Positions 1 through 6,329 of a stretch of DNA of 12,599 nt are shown in pieces. This DNA is from JAGVWT01 sp964538405 (GTDB lineage Archaea; Nanobdellota; Nanobdellia; Pacearchaeales; GW2011-AR1). Made by a program: the position numbers and the translations under genes. Within the stretch, counting starts at the first letter, position 1, and each line of letters opens with the position of its first letter. Under the pieces are notes generated by a model, which was not told where the DNA came from, did not search any database, and saw nothing but the letters and a program-made list of their open reading frames with translations. The stretch covers positions 1 to 12,599 of the forward strand of contig CAZIET010000015.1 in assembly GCA_964538405.1 (NCBI GenBank), written 5' to 3'.

Positions 1-108
1 GTGGACGGACCTTCCTCAGAACTTAGAAATCATTTGTTTGGATTTCTCGACAATTTAATGTCAAAGCCCCGAAATTGGCTCCCTGACTTACATAAAAGTG
101 AACAATAA
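1..108 (+). CDS. C-terminal end of an unknown protein (partial)
   Basis: Frame 1 is open from the first base of the window to a TAA stop and encodes about 35 residues ending DLHKSEQ. The stop lies 11 bases inside the next gene, which starts with GTG at 98, so the two are probably translationally coupled members of one operon. The fragment contains no motif that I recognise, and too little of the protein is present to assign a family. The supporting evidence is only the open frame up to the window edge and the typical short overlap with its neighbour. It could be chance. Confidence 0.45.
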   Translation: MDGPSSELRNHLFGFLDNLMSKPRNWLPDLHKSEQ

Positions 109-685
109 TCCTTTTAAAAAGTTTGTGATTTGTCTTCGGATGACATTGGTAAGAAATCTGGGGTATGTTACTCTTCCTGCTTATGGAAAACTTTTAGGCA
201 GACTTGAAAAAGCTGGCAAAACGGGAAGATTGAATGATTTTACAAATTTTGAAGTTGAACTTGCAAGAATGAAAAAGGCAAGGGATTCAATTCCGGAGGA
301 TGAAAGGGAACACATTGCGAGATTTTTGGAAGCAGAAGGATATCCTTCGTTTATTGTGAGTGGAGATTATTTAAGGGAATTGGATAAATTAGTATTTAAT
401 GCAAATGTTTATTTGAACTGGTATAGGGAAAGAGCAGGATTCGGTGAAACTTTTCCTCCTAAATTGGTGGGATCTGACTATGAATTTATTGACTATGAAT
501 TTGAACTTTCGAAAATTTGTGCAAAAGGCATTGCAGATTTCAGGCAATATGTATGGGGGACGGATGAAACTGAGAAGTGGATGCTGGATTATAAAGAAAC
601 AACTCAAGATAAAATGAACATGGCCAAAGAATTTTGGGCCGTAACACATAGGGCTTATACAGAAAGTCGCGGAGCATCAATTTAA
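98..685 (+). CDS. hypothetical protein, 195 aa
   Basis: I do not recognise this protein. It is soluble, with a basic amphipathic N-terminus (about residues 1-45, rich in Lys, Arg and Leu) followed by a charged, aromatic-rich body containing YLNWYRERAGF and EFIDYEFELSKI. There is no signal peptide, no transmembrane segment and no cysteine cluster. The assigned start is a GTG that overlaps the preceding gene's stop. An internal ATG at 140 (MTLVRNLG) is an alternative, and no Shine-Dalgarno sequence decides between them. Codon use resembles the neighbours and the opposite frames are fragmentary, so I think it is a real gene, probably the last in an operon that begins outside the window. Confidence 0.65.
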   Translation: MNNNPFKKFVICLRMTLVRNLGYVTLPAYGKLLGRLEKAGKTGRLNDFTNFEVELARMKKARDSIPEDEREHIARFLEAEGYPSFIVSGDYLRELDKLVFNANVYLNWYRERAGFGETFPPKLVGSDYEFIDYEFELSKICAKGIADFRQYVWGTDETEKWMLDYKETTQDKMNMAKEFWAVTHRAYTESRGASI

Positions 686-745
686 TTTTAGTGAGCCTTC
701 AACTTTTTCAGAAAATAAATTAAACTTGCCTTTATTGCTTATTTG

Positions 746-892
746 ATGAGGAAGAAGATAAATTGGAAAGTTGTTATTTACTCAGTAATTGCGCTTGGCT
801 TTTTGGTTTTGACTTTTACTGTAGATTGGATTTTCATAATTGGAGCAGTAATACTCATGATTCTTAACCAAAGAGAATTGATGAAGGAATGA
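746..892 (+). CDS. small two-helix membrane protein, 48 aa
   Basis: This short open frame runs ATG to TGA and encodes 48 residues. A basic start (MRKKINWK) is followed by two hydrophobic stretches, about residues 9-25 (VVIYSVIALGFLVLTFT) and 28-41 (WIFIIGAVILMILN), separated by a single Asp, then a charged tail (QRELMKE). This is the layout of a helical-hairpin membrane microprotein. Its first residues resemble the start of the TspO protein at 2395 (MRFNWKVFAYS), which may reflect shared ancestry of a membrane-insertion segment or may be coincidence. A weak TATA-like AAATAAATT lies about 27 nt upstream. No function is assigned, and the gene is supported only by composition and reading frame. 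Confidence 0.5.
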   Translation: MRKKINWKVVIYSVIALGFLVLTFTVDWIFIIGAVILMILNQRELMKE

Positions 893-909
893 TTTTGGGG
901 TCTAAAATA

Positions 910-1395
910 TTATTTAGTGATTTTCTCAATGTTTGTTAATTTGCTAATCTTTGCAAACTCCTCATCGCTGTAAGGAACCATAAGCACCAAAACAAATCCA
1001 TCTGGATCTCTAAAAACTGCTTCGATTGTTCCCCAATAATAATGTCGGACTGGAACTTTGATTTCTACGAGTTTATTGGAAAGTATTGGAAGTAAAGTAT
1101 TGACATGAATAACTGCTGAAATTTTTGGAGTAGTGATAACTTCCTGAAAAACATTCTTATCTTTTACGCCAATGTGCCCTTCAGATATTTCGATAGTTGC
1201 ATCCCCTATTTTGTAGGTTATTCCAGGATAATCTTCTGGTGCTGTAGCAATGCTTTTGTCAAAAGTTGATCTGAATTCTTCGCTTCCGTAAACAAAAGTA
1301 GTCTGGAACCCGAGAGATTCGTAAAATTCCCTGGACTTGTTGATGTTTGCAACTTTAAGATGAATTCCGAAGCCGCTTACTTGTGGTTTTTCCAT
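910..1395 (-). CDS. VOC-superfamily protein (glyoxalase/bleomycin-resistance fold)
   Basis: The protein has 161 residues. The N-terminus GFGIHLKVANINKSREFYESLGFQ is the classic first beta-alpha-beta unit of the vicinal oxygen chelate fold. The second half (HVNTLLPILSNKLVEIKVPV...AVFRDPDGFVLVLM) supplies the matching module, with the DPDG turn that usually ends VOC domains. Members bind a divalent metal and act as lyases, isomerases, dioxygenases or antibiotic-binding proteins, and sequence alone does not fix the substrate. His12 and the Glu in ATIEISE are possible metal ligands. It starts only 7 bases after the stop of the upstream PhnB-like gene, so the two VOC-fold genes form one transcription unit. 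It is cytoplasmic. Confidence 0.9.
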   Translation of the reverse strand: MEKPQVSGFGIHLKVANINKSREFYESLGFQTTFVYGSEEFRSTFDKSIATAPEDYPGITYKIGDATIEISEGHIGVKDKNVFQEVITTPKISAVIHVNTLLPILSNKLVEIKVPVRHYYWGTIEAVFRDPDGFVLVLMVPYSDEEFAKISKLTNIEKITK

Positions 1396-1402
1396 TTTAG
1401 AA

Positions 1403-2326
1403 TTAACTGTTGAACGCTTTCTCTAAGTCTTTAATAATTATTTTTTTCATCTGCAGCATTGCTTGCATGGCATTTTCTGCTTTATCCTTGTTTTCGTCCT
1501 TTATCATTTCATCCAATACTATTGGTGTTATCTGCCATGAGAAACCATATTTGTCTTTCAGCCATCCGCAAACACTTTCTGTTCCACCTTCTGTTAATTT
1601 GTTCCAGTAGTAATCAATTTCTTCCTGAGTATCACAATTCACTAAAAGAGATACTCCTTCATTGAATGCAAATTTATGTTCTCCTGCGCTTTCCATTGCT
1701 CCGAACCATTGTCCTTCAAGCATGAATTCTCCAAACATTACGTTTCCTTCCTTCTCCAGTTCCATTCCTTTTGGATATTTGTTTATTGTTCCAATTTTTG
1801 AGTTTTTGAAAACTGATGTGTAAAAATTAATTGCTTCTTCACATTTTCCAACAATATTTTGCGTGAACATCAATGAAGGAATGATGAATGGTCTTTCCTC
1901 TCCCCCGGGATTTGTCAGCATCAACTGCCAAGAAACTTCGAATTTGTCCTGTATCCATCCGTATCTTTTGCTGAATGGATATTCTTGAAGCGGCATTAAT
2001 GCTTGTCCTCCCTCAGATAATTTCTCCCAGATTCTATCTAGTTCTTTTTCTGCATCTTTTCTTTGGCTTGGATCAAAATTAAGTATGAAAGACATTGATG
2101 GATTTAATTTGAATATTGGTCCGCCGTTTATTCCTATGAATCTGTAACCTTCAATCCCCCATTCTATCGTCATAACTGATCCCTCAGGCATTCCAGAAAC
2201 TTCTGATCCTGATTTTCCATATCTCATTATAATTCCTATTTTGGAATTGTTAAAAATTGAGCAATAGAATTCCGCAGCTTCCTCTGCATTCTTGTCAAAC
2301 CATAGGCTCGGGACTATTTTTTGCAT
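1403..2326 (-). CDS. tandem PhnB-like VOC protein (two 3-demethylubiquinone methyltransferase-like domains)
   Basis: This 307-residue protein consists of two copies of the PhnB-like domain. The first (about 2-137) begins IVPSLWFDKNAEEAAEFYCSIFNNSKI and ends KYGWIQDKFEVSWQL-like. The second (about 148-268) begins IPSLMFTQNIVGKCEEAINFYTSVFKNSKI and ends CGWLKDKYGFSWQITP. The paired starts and the GW(I/L)KD(K)(F/Y)(G/E)(F/V)SWQ ends show an internal duplication. A Met/Lys-rich helical tail follows. The Pfam name recalls 3-demethylubiquinone methyltransferase, but these proteins lack an S-adenosylmethionine site and belong to the VOC fold, so the true reaction is unknown. It is the first gene of a two-gene operon with the VOC protein and diverges from tspO across 68 bp. 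Confidence 0.92.
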   Translation of the reverse strand: MQKIVPSLWFDKNAEEAAEFYCSIFNNSKIGIIMRYGKSGSEVSGMPEGSVMTIEWGIEGYRFIGINGGPIFKLNPSMSFILNFDPSQRKDAEKELDRIWEKLSEGGQALMPLQEYPFSKRYGWIQDKFEVSWQLMLTNPGGEERPFIIPSLMFTQNIVGKCEEAINFYTSVFKNSKIGTINKYPKGMELEKEGNVMFGEFMLEGQWFGAMESAGEHKFAFNEGVSLLVNCDTQEEIDYYWNKLTEGGTESVCGWLKDKYGFSWQITPIVLDEMIKDENKDKAENAMQAMLQMKKIIIKDLEKAFNS

Positions 2327-2344
2327 AATTTTTCTATAGATTTA

Positions 2345-2375
2345 TATTATTTAAATTTAGTTAGTATTATAAATT
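2345..2375. promoter_or_regulatory. divergent promoters between the PhnB-like gene and tspO
   Basis: The 68-bp intergenic region is almost purely A/T. On the plus strand ATTATAAATT (2367-2375) is centred 24 nt before the tspO ATG. On the minus strand TTTAAATA (about 2348-2356) or ATATAAAT (about 2343-2350) lies 20-26 nt before the other ATG. Both are archaeal TATA-box-like and spaced for leaderless transcripts. Confidence 0.55.
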
Positions 2376-2394
2376 ATAGATTTGTTTTAATAAA

Positions 2395-2865
2395 ATGAGA
2401 TTTAACTGGAAAGTTTTTGCTTATTCATTGATTGCTGTTTATTCTATAGCTTTTCTTGGAAGTATTTTCACTGCAGGAAACTCTGATTCTGCCTGGTATG
2501 ATTCAGTAAAGCCCCAAATCACCCCTCCAAATTATGTTTTTCCTATAGTTTGGAACATCCTTTTCTTCCTTATCTCCTTTTCCTTGTACTTTTCATGGAC
2601 TTCTGCAAAGAATGAGAAAGTAAAGACAAAGGTTGCCTATGTTTTTGGGATTAATTTGATGTTGAATGTTCTGTGGAGCCTGTTTTTCTTTGGGATGCAG
2701 AATCCAGTGCTTGCATTTTTTGACTTGATTGCCATGCTTTTTTCAATACTTGCAATTTTTTATGTTACTTGGGAGATTAATAGAATTTCATCATACTTGA
2801 TTATCCCATATTTATTGTGGGTGGGCTTTGCGGGATTCTTGAATTATTTGATCGCATTTAGTTAG
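2395..2865 (+). CDS. tspO: TspO/MBR family membrane protein
   Basis: The 156-residue protein has the usual TspO length and five hydrophobic helices (about 7-27, 47-68, 78-100, 104-125, 131-154). The family signature is present: W34-Y-D-S-V-K-P-Q-I-T-P-P-N-Y-V-F-P-I-V-W53 in the first loop and second helix, LNVLWSLFFF at 89-98, and PYLLWVGFAGFLNYLIAF at the C-terminus. TspO proteins bind porphyrins and other hydrophobic ligands in the membrane and are linked to oxidative or light stress responses; the ligand in archaea is unknown. A TATA box 24 nt before the ATG suggests a leaderless transcript. The DUF378 membrane protein follows 50 nt later with its own ribosome-binding site, so the two are probably co-transcribed. 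Confidence 0.95.
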   Translation: MRFNWKVFAYSLIAVYSIAFLGSIFTAGNSDSAWYDSVKPQITPPNYVFPIVWNILFFLISFSLYFSWTSAKNEKVKTKVAYVFGINLMLNVLWSLFFFGMQNPVLAFFDLIAMLFSILAIFYVTWEINRISSYLIIPYLLWVGFAGFLNYLIAFS

Positions 2866-2903
2866 ATTTTTATACTGTGAATCCTTATTACCTTAAAGCA
2901 AAA

Positions 2904-2911
2904 AAGGAGGT
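2904..2911 (+). promoter_or_regulatory. strong Shine-Dalgarno that fixes the DUF378 start
   Basis: AAGGAGGT ends four bases before the ATG at 2916. This places initiation at MNNWIDW rather than at a GTG at 2877 in the same frame, which would add 13 polar residues (MNPYYLKAKKEVK) in front of the first membrane helix and would span this site. Confidence 0.85.
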
Positions 2912-2915
2912 TAAA

Positions 2916-3113
2916 ATGAACAATTGGATTGATTGGGTTGCTATGGTTCTGGTTGTAGTAGGTGGAATCAACTGGGGATTAGTTGGTGCTGCTGACTGGA
3001 ATTTGGTTGAATCCTTACTGGGAGCGTGGCCAATAGTTGTGAAAGTAGTTTACATTCTTGTTGGCGTTAGCGCGCTATGGGTTGGCTGGATGGCTTGGAC
3101 AATGAAGAAATAA
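2916..3113 (+). CDS. DUF378 (YuzA-like) two-helix membrane protein, 65 aa
   Basis: The protein has two transmembrane segments. The first (about 4-22, WIDWVAMVLVVVGGINWGLVG) carries the DUF378 hallmark GGINWGL. The second (about 39-60) includes VVYILVGVSALW. The loop between them (AADWNLVESLLG) is also family-typical, as is the full length of 65-75 residues. The function of the family is unknown, and it is widespread in bacteria and archaea as a small inner-membrane protein. The start is chosen from the excellent ribosome-binding site just upstream. It lies downstream of tspO on the same strand, so the two membrane proteins probably share a message. Confidence 0.9.
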   Translation: MNNWIDWVAMVLVVVGGINWGLVGAADWNLVESLLGAWPIVVKVVYILVGVSALWVGWMAWTMKK

Positions 3114-3158
3114 GCTAACTTACCCTTTTTATTTTTATTTTTTGATAAATTTTAGTTT

Positions 3159-3500
3159 TTAGTGCAAACCCTTGATGTTGTATATCTCGTAGTTGAAGTG
3201 TTCTATGAAGCTTTCCACGCTCTGTTCCGGAAAGTTCAACTCTTTGACATAGTACATAACATTGAAGAAGAAGCAATATGTGCACAAGGAAACAGTGTTC
3301 CATTCGCATATTATGCATCTTTGCTTGCTGAAGTTGTCAAGCATCAGGTTTTTCCTGATTTTTCTCATAAGCTTTGCCCTTTTGTCCAGACTCACGTTTT
3401 GATCATTCAGCCATATTCCAAGCTCAACCATATAGCACTTGGAACAGATTGGATCCGACACGGCATAATTGCACTTCGGGCACAATGTTAAATGCAACAT
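3159..3500 (-). CDS. zinc-ribbon-like protein with four CxxC knuckles, 113 aa
   Basis: I do not recognise the family. The sequence has four CxxC pairs: C7/C10 (LCPKC), C19/C22 (ICSKC), C62/C65 (RCIIC) and C73/C76 (LCTYC). These would build two structural zinc sites, one N-terminal and one central, separated by a Lys/Arg-rich helical linker (LDKRAKLMRKIRKNLM) that could touch nucleic acid. The C-terminal 35 residues are acidic and aromatic. The ordered cysteines and a TATA box 27 nt before the ATG support a real gene, and the opposite-strand frame over the same bases lacks any such pattern. It lies downstream of the TrmB-type regulator on the same strand but has its own promoter. The role is unknown. 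Confidence 0.75.
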   Translation of the reverse strand: MLHLTLCPKCNYAVSDPICSKCYMVELGIWLNDQNVSLDKRAKLMRKIRKNLMLDNFSKQRCIICEWNTVSLCTYCFFFNVMYYVKELNFPEQSVESFIEHFNYEIYNIKGLH

Positions 3501-3523
3501 AAGGAAAATTTAGGACTTGGGCA

Positions 3524-3531
3524 TATATAAA
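3524..3531 (-). promoter_or_regulatory. TATA box of the zinc protein gene
   Basis: TTTATATA on the minus strand is centred 27 nt before the ATG at 3500. This is the spacing expected if transcription starts at or next to the start codon (leaderless). Confidence 0.7.
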
Positions 3532-3575
3532 GGAAAGCAGTCCTTATTATGGCAACATTCTGACACCACTTGAAA

Positions 3576-3624
3576 GTCCTCCTTGTTCTTATTTTGAGGA
3601 CATATTGTCGCTAAGATAACGACA
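3576..3624. repeat. two adjacent inverted repeats downstream of the TrmB-type gene
   Basis: GTCCTC (3576-3581) pairs with GAGGAC (3596-3601) across 14 nt, and TGTCG (3606-3610) pairs with CGACA (3620-3624) across 9 nt. Both lie between the regulator's stop (3645) and the zinc gene's TATA box (3524). They could be operators, or RNA stem-loops in the regulator's 3' end. Neither is followed by a convincing T-run. Confidence 0.4.
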
Positions 3625-3644
3625 CTTATGTTATTTTCTTTGAC

Positions 3645-4388
3645 TTACACGTCGTTTTTGTCTGATTTTTTGGCCTTTTTCCACTTTAATCTGAATCTGA
3701 AAGCCTCAAATTTGGCTATATCCGGGTCTTTAACAAGGATTACTGTTACAGGATCGCGGAAAACCATATAGAACACATATTCATCACAAATAATCATGGT
3801 TACCTTTGAATCTGTCTCAAAATCCAGATATTTGATCTCAACATGCTCCCTTTTTGGCTTTTCCACAACATCATAATAGCTGAAATAAAGGACTTTTACA
3901 GGAGTTTTTTCTTCTACTCCCCTTTCCTTTTCAAGTTCTACAAGCCTTTCACCTATTGACTTTTCCAGGTCGTTTGGGGGATTTTGGATAAGAATCTCCT
4001 TACCCTGTTCTAGAAGGCTTTGCAATACTTCCTGGACTCTTGGCATCCCATAGGCAAGGGATACTGTTTCTGTTTTCCTGTCTGCCCTTAACTGCTGTAA
4101 ACCTTCGATTTCTTTCTTTAGTGCTTCTTCTTTTTCCTTCAGATGGTTTAGGATTAAGGTTGGCTCTCCTACGTTGTAGATAATAACATTACTCTCAGTA
4201 CTGGTGGAGATGAAGCCTTTCTCCGTAAGCCTTCTTAATGCGTCATATACATTGGATCTGTGCCGGTGTATTCTTTTTGCTATGTCGTTTGCCTTTGAAT
4301 TTCCCCAAACCAATAGATCAAGATACACTTCAGCCTCAATTTCCGAGATTCCGACCGAACCCAATAATTGGATTATTTCCCTTACCAT
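3645..4388 (-). CDS. TrmB-family transcriptional regulator, 247 aa
   Basis: Residues about 1-75 form a TrmB-type winged helix: LGSVGISEIEAEVYLDLLVWGNSKANDIAKRIHRHRSNVYDALRRLTEKGFIS, with recognition helix around HRSNVYDALRRL. A coiled-coil linker follows (about 83-105, LKEKEEALKKEIEGLQQL). Residues 110-240 resemble the phospholipase-D-like effector domain of this family (EILIQNPP...KVLYFSYYDVV...KVTMIICDEYVFYMVFRDP). The protein ends there; the C-terminal sugar-binding domain of full-length TrmB (about 340 aa in Thermococcales) is missing, so the effector is not predictable. It is likely a dimeric DNA-binding protein. A 16-bp palindrome covers its own TATA box, suggesting autoregulation. The msrB-msrA genes lie just upstream on the same strand and are plausible targets. 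Confidence 0.92.
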   Translation of the reverse strand: MVREIIQLLGSVGISEIEAEVYLDLLVWGNSKANDIAKRIHRHRSNVYDALRRLTEKGFISTSTESNVIIYNVGEPTLILNHLKEKEEALKKEIEGLQQLRADRKTETVSLAYGMPRVQEVLQSLLEQGKEILIQNPPNDLEKSIGERLVELEKERGVEEKTPVKVLYFSYYDVVEKPKREHVEIKYLDFETDSKVTMIICDEYVFYMVFRDPVTVILVKDPDIAKFEAFRFRLKWKKAKKSDKNDV

Positions 4389-4419
4389 GCCTTGTTTCTA
4401 GGAATATTAAGGGGGAGTC

Positions 4420-4435
4420 CAAGTATTTATACTTG
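4420..4435 (-). promoter_or_regulatory. palindrome over the TATA box of the TrmB-type gene
   Basis: CAAGTAT and ATACTTG form a perfect 7-bp inverted repeat with a 2-nt spacer. On the minus strand the centre reads GTATAAATAC, a TATA box about 40 nt before the regulator's ATG. A repressor bound here would block TBP, so this is a candidate autoregulatory operator. It sits four bases after the end of msrA. Confidence 0.55.
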
Positions 4436-4439
4436 CGTA

Positions 4440-4892
4440 TTATCCCCGCTTCTGATAATATTGCTGATGATATGCTTCTGCAGGCCAGAATCTTGGAGCT
4501 TTTCTTATTCGTGTTAGAATCTTCTTTTCTGTGTTTTTTTGGAGTTCTGATTTTGATTTTATTGCCATCTCTTTTTGGTTTTGGTTATGGTAGAAGATTG
4601 CAGAATTGTATTGGTTTCCTATGTCTACACCTTGTCTGTCTTTGGTTGTTGGGTCGTGAATTTTCCAGAAGATGCCCAATATTTCCTTGTATGATATTGC
4701 TTTTGGATCAAATGTTATTTCCACTGCTTCCACATGTCCTGTTTTTCCTGAGCAGACGTTTCTGTATGCCGGTTCCTTTGCTTTTCCCCCAATGTATCCA
4801 ACTCTTGTTTTCACTACACCTTTCGTTTTCATGAATACATCTTCCGGATACCAGAAGCATCCTAATGCTAAAGTTGCTGTTTCAGTTTTCAT
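4440..4892 (-). CDS. msrA: peptide-methionine (S)-S-oxide reductase MsrA
   Basis: MsrA reduces the S epimer of methionine sulfoxide in oxidised proteins, using thioredoxin-type reductants. The catalytic motif GCFW is at 11-14 with nucleophile Cys12. Other family blocks are present: GVVKTRVGYIGG, YRNVCSGKTGHVEAVEITFDP, HDPTTKDRQGVDIGNQYNSAIFY, and the terminal AEAYHQQYY. At 150 residues it is a minimal form without long extensions. Cys47 (in NVCSG) is the only other obvious cysteine and falls in the conserved VCSG block, so the resolving mechanism cannot be deduced here. The ATG lies 11 bases inside the end of msrB, indicating a coupled msrB-msrA operon that repairs both epimers. Confidence 0.96.
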   Translation of the reverse strand: MKTETATLALGCFWYPEDVFMKTKGVVKTRVGYIGGKAKEPAYRNVCSGKTGHVEAVEITFDPKAISYKEILGIFWKIHDPTTKDRQGVDIGNQYNSAIFYHNQNQKEMAIKSKSELQKNTEKKILTRIRKAPRFWPAEAYHQQYYQKRG

Positions 4893-5277
4893 TGAATTTT
4901 AATGCTGCTGAGTTGATGCAGTATCTTTTTCCTGTTGGGCAGGATTGAGTTTTGTTTTCTATGAACAAATGTCCTAGGTGTGAGTTGCAGTTTGCGCATA
5001 GGACTTCTGTTCTTTCCATACCTAGTGAGTCGTCGTGCTTGAGTTTTATTGCTTTGTTGTTTGCTAAATCGTAAAAGCTAGGCCAGCCTGTTTTTGAGTC
5101 AAATTTTGTGTCTGATTTGAAAAGAATGTTTCCGCATGCTGCACATGTGTAATCTCCCTGCTTTTTGTTATGCAGTAATTCTCCAGTTCCTGGGATTTCG
5201 GTCCCTTTTTCTCTTAGCACTTTGTATTGCTCTGGAGTCAGTTTCTTTTTCCAGTATTCTTCTGATTTGATTTCCAT
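4882..5277 (-). CDS. msrB: peptide-methionine (R)-S-oxide reductase MsrB
   Basis: MsrB reduces the R epimer of methionine sulfoxide. The 131-residue protein starts EEYWKKKLTPEQYKVLREKGTE, a typical family N-terminus. Structural zinc is bound by C45/C48 (CAAC) and C94/C97 (CANC). Substrate-site blocks GWPSF (64-68) and HLGHLF (100-105) are present, and the catalytic residue in RYCINSAALKF is Cys120 rather than selenocysteine. The frame is open upstream for 44 more codons, but the extension is low-complexity and non-homologous and overlaps the divergent gene's promoter and first codons. A TATA box 25 nt before the ATG at 5277 also supports the short start. The stop overlaps the msrA start. Confidence 0.96.
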   Translation of the reverse strand: MEIKSEEYWKKKLTPEQYKVLREKGTEIPGTGELLHNKKQGDYTCAACGNILFKSDTKFDSKTGWPSFYDLANNKAIKLKHDDSLGMERTEVLCANCNSHLGHLFIENKTQSCPTGKRYCINSAALKFNEN

Positions 5278-5297
5278 CTTATAGAAAAGTGGAGAAA

Positions 5298-5306
5298 GTA
5301 TATAGA
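5298..5306 (-). promoter_or_regulatory. TATA box for msrB-msrA
   Basis: CTATATACT on the minus strand is centred about 25 nt before the msrB ATG (5277). This fits a leaderless operon transcript and argues against a longer MsrB. Confidence 0.65.
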
Positions 5307-5323
5307 TTTTTTCGAAGATCATT

Positions 5324-5332
5324 TTTATAAAA
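5324..5332 (+). promoter_or_regulatory. TATA box for the 50-aa zinc-ribbon gene
   Basis: TTTATAAAA is centred 25 nt before the ATG at 5353, again the leaderless spacing. It lies back to back with the msrB TATA box. Confidence 0.65.
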
Positions 5333-5352
5333 CAAAGACTCTTCCATTTTAA

Positions 5353-5505
5353 ATGAAAAACGAGTTGTTTGTTGGTAGAATTAGGATTTGTAAAGAATGT
5401 AATGGTCAAATAGAAATAGCAGGAAGAACTATTGATAAGAAAAATATTGTGTTAAGATGTTGCTCTTGTGGTACTTGTTATTTAAGTAAGATTAAGAACG
5501 TTTAA
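5353..5505 (+). CDS. small zinc-ribbon protein, 50 aa
   Basis: This ATG-to-TAA frame encodes 50 residues. CKECNG at 13-18 and CCSCGTC at 36-42 provide the two knuckles of a zinc ribbon, separated by a beta-like stretch (IEIAGRTIDKKNIVL), and the remainder is basic. It has a well-placed TATA box. Its last 14 bases overlap the end of the convergent DpnI-like gene, so the two transcripts are antisense at their 3' ends. It is too short for a confident family. It could be a nucleic-acid-binding accessory protein of the neighbouring restriction gene or an unrelated protein of the msr side. No function is assigned. Confidence 0.65.
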   Translation: MKNELFVGRIRICKECNGQIEIAGRTIDKKNIVLRCCSCGTCYLSKIKNV

Positions 5506-6268
5506 ATTTGTATTTACCATTATTAAGAAATTCAAGTATGTTATTATCTCTTAAAATTTGTAGTTGTTGTCTTATCTTTTCTTTAATAAAATTGTTATTT
5601 GGATGAAGTTTTTTCAGATAACTTTCAAATTTGTAAATATCTTCTAACGTAAATTCTTTTTTTGACAACTTTTCAATACATACTAGGATATCAGAAGTCC
5701 AACCTCTTGTTTCATAACTTTTATTATGTAGAAAATACATTTTATTTATAATTTTTGAAACTGTTTCTTTAGGAATTATCTTTTCATTATTTATTATCTG
5801 AACTCTTCCCTCTTCAGGAATTCGTTGCAAAAGAATATTACATCCTATCCACCCTTTTCTTTTAGCAGCTTCTGAAAGAGGGTTTCTTTTTTCAATTATT
5901 GATTCTGAAACAAAGAATTTTGGAATAATAAATAGGTTTTTTACGACTAAATCTTTCTTATCGTAGTTCAATAGTGAAAAATTTGGTGTTTTATTTAGTT
6001 TAATACAATTAATCATTGTGAAGTATTCACCATCTATCACTTTCATTGAAAATGCTTTGTTAGAACTTTTTAACTCAAAAATATTTTTACACCTGATACA
6101 ATAGAAATCTCCCGACTTGTTATTATTTGGAAATTTTTCTATTTCCTCATTCAAACAATAAGGACAATACATTTGTGTGTCAAACCAATTTTCACTTAAA
6201 ACTCGAATAATTTGAGAATTACTTTTGTATCTACTAAAAACCTCTTTTTGATACATATTTAATTCCAC
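5492..6268 (-). CDS. DpnI-like methyl-directed restriction endonuclease
   Basis: This 258-residue protein is collinear with R.DpnI (254 aa), which cleaves GATC only when the adenine is N6-methylated. From recall, shared blocks include the N-terminus (MEL...YKSNSQ), GDFYCIRC...FELKS, GWIGCNI, RGWT.DIL.CI, EFTLED.Y.FE, and the near-identical NNxIKEKIRQQLQILRD near the C-terminus. The catalytic PD-(D/E)XK residues are D54, E65 and K67, one position from DpnI's D53/E64/K66. C35/C38 and C57/C60 would form the zinc site. The C-terminal third matches the winged helix that reads methylated DNA. The GTG start reproduces the MEL start of DpnI, with an ATG at 6256 as the alternative. It probably restricts incoming m6A-modified DNA. 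Confidence 0.93.
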   Translation of the reverse strand: MELNMYQKEVFSRYKSNSQIIRVLSENWFDTQMYCPYCLNEEIEKFPNNNKSGDFYCIRCKNIFELKSSNKAFSMKVIDGEYFTMINCIKLNKTPNFSLLNYDKKDLVVKNLFIIPKFFVSESIIEKRNPLSEAAKRKGWIGCNILLQRIPEEGRVQIINNEKIIPKETVSKIINKMYFLHNKSYETRGWTSDILVCIEKLSKKEFTLEDIYKFESYLKKLHPNNNFIKEKIRQQLQILRDNNILEFLNNGKYKFKRS

Positions 6269-6286
6269 AAACTGGTTTAGTTTCTT

Positions 6287-6298
6287 CTTTATTTAAAT
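6287..6298 (-). promoter_or_regulatory. TATA box of the DpnI-like gene
   Basis: ATTTAAATAAAG on the minus strand is centred about 25 nt before the GTG at 6268. It lies in the 89-bp divergent intergenic region shared with the RHH-methyltransferase operon. Confidence 0.6.
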
Positions 6299-6320
6299 GT
6301 GGTTATAATTATTACAGTTA

Positions 6321-6329
6321 AATTTATAA
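6321..6329 (+). promoter_or_regulatory. TATA box of the RHH-methyltransferase operon
   Basis: AATTTATAA is centred about 32 nt before the ATG at 6358. Transcription would begin inside the adjacent palindrome with a leader of only a few bases. Confidence 0.6.

Noticed and set aside
389..649. 86-codon minus-strand frame opposite the 195-aa gene
   Set aside because: It is a shadow frame with no promoter or recognisable content. The plus-strand frame is longer and continuous with the upstream gene.
2877..2915. Longer DUF378 start at a GTG
   Set aside because: The strong AAGGAGGT site just before the ATG at 2916 would lie inside the coding sequence, and the added residues are not family-like.
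3162..3491. 109-codon plus-strand frame opposite the zinc protein
   Set aside because: It mirrors the minus-strand gene, which has ordered CxxC pairs and a TATA box. The plus frame has no motif or start signal.
4238..4834. 198-codon plus-strand frame opposite the TrmB-type gene and msrA
   Set aside because: It is a hydrophobic, Cys/Phe/Leu-rich shadow of two genes with clear family motifs.
5278..5409. 44-residue N-terminal extension of MsrB
   Set aside because: The extension is unlike MsrB proteins, covers two TATA boxes and the start of the divergent zinc-ribbon gene, and the ATG at 5277 has family support.
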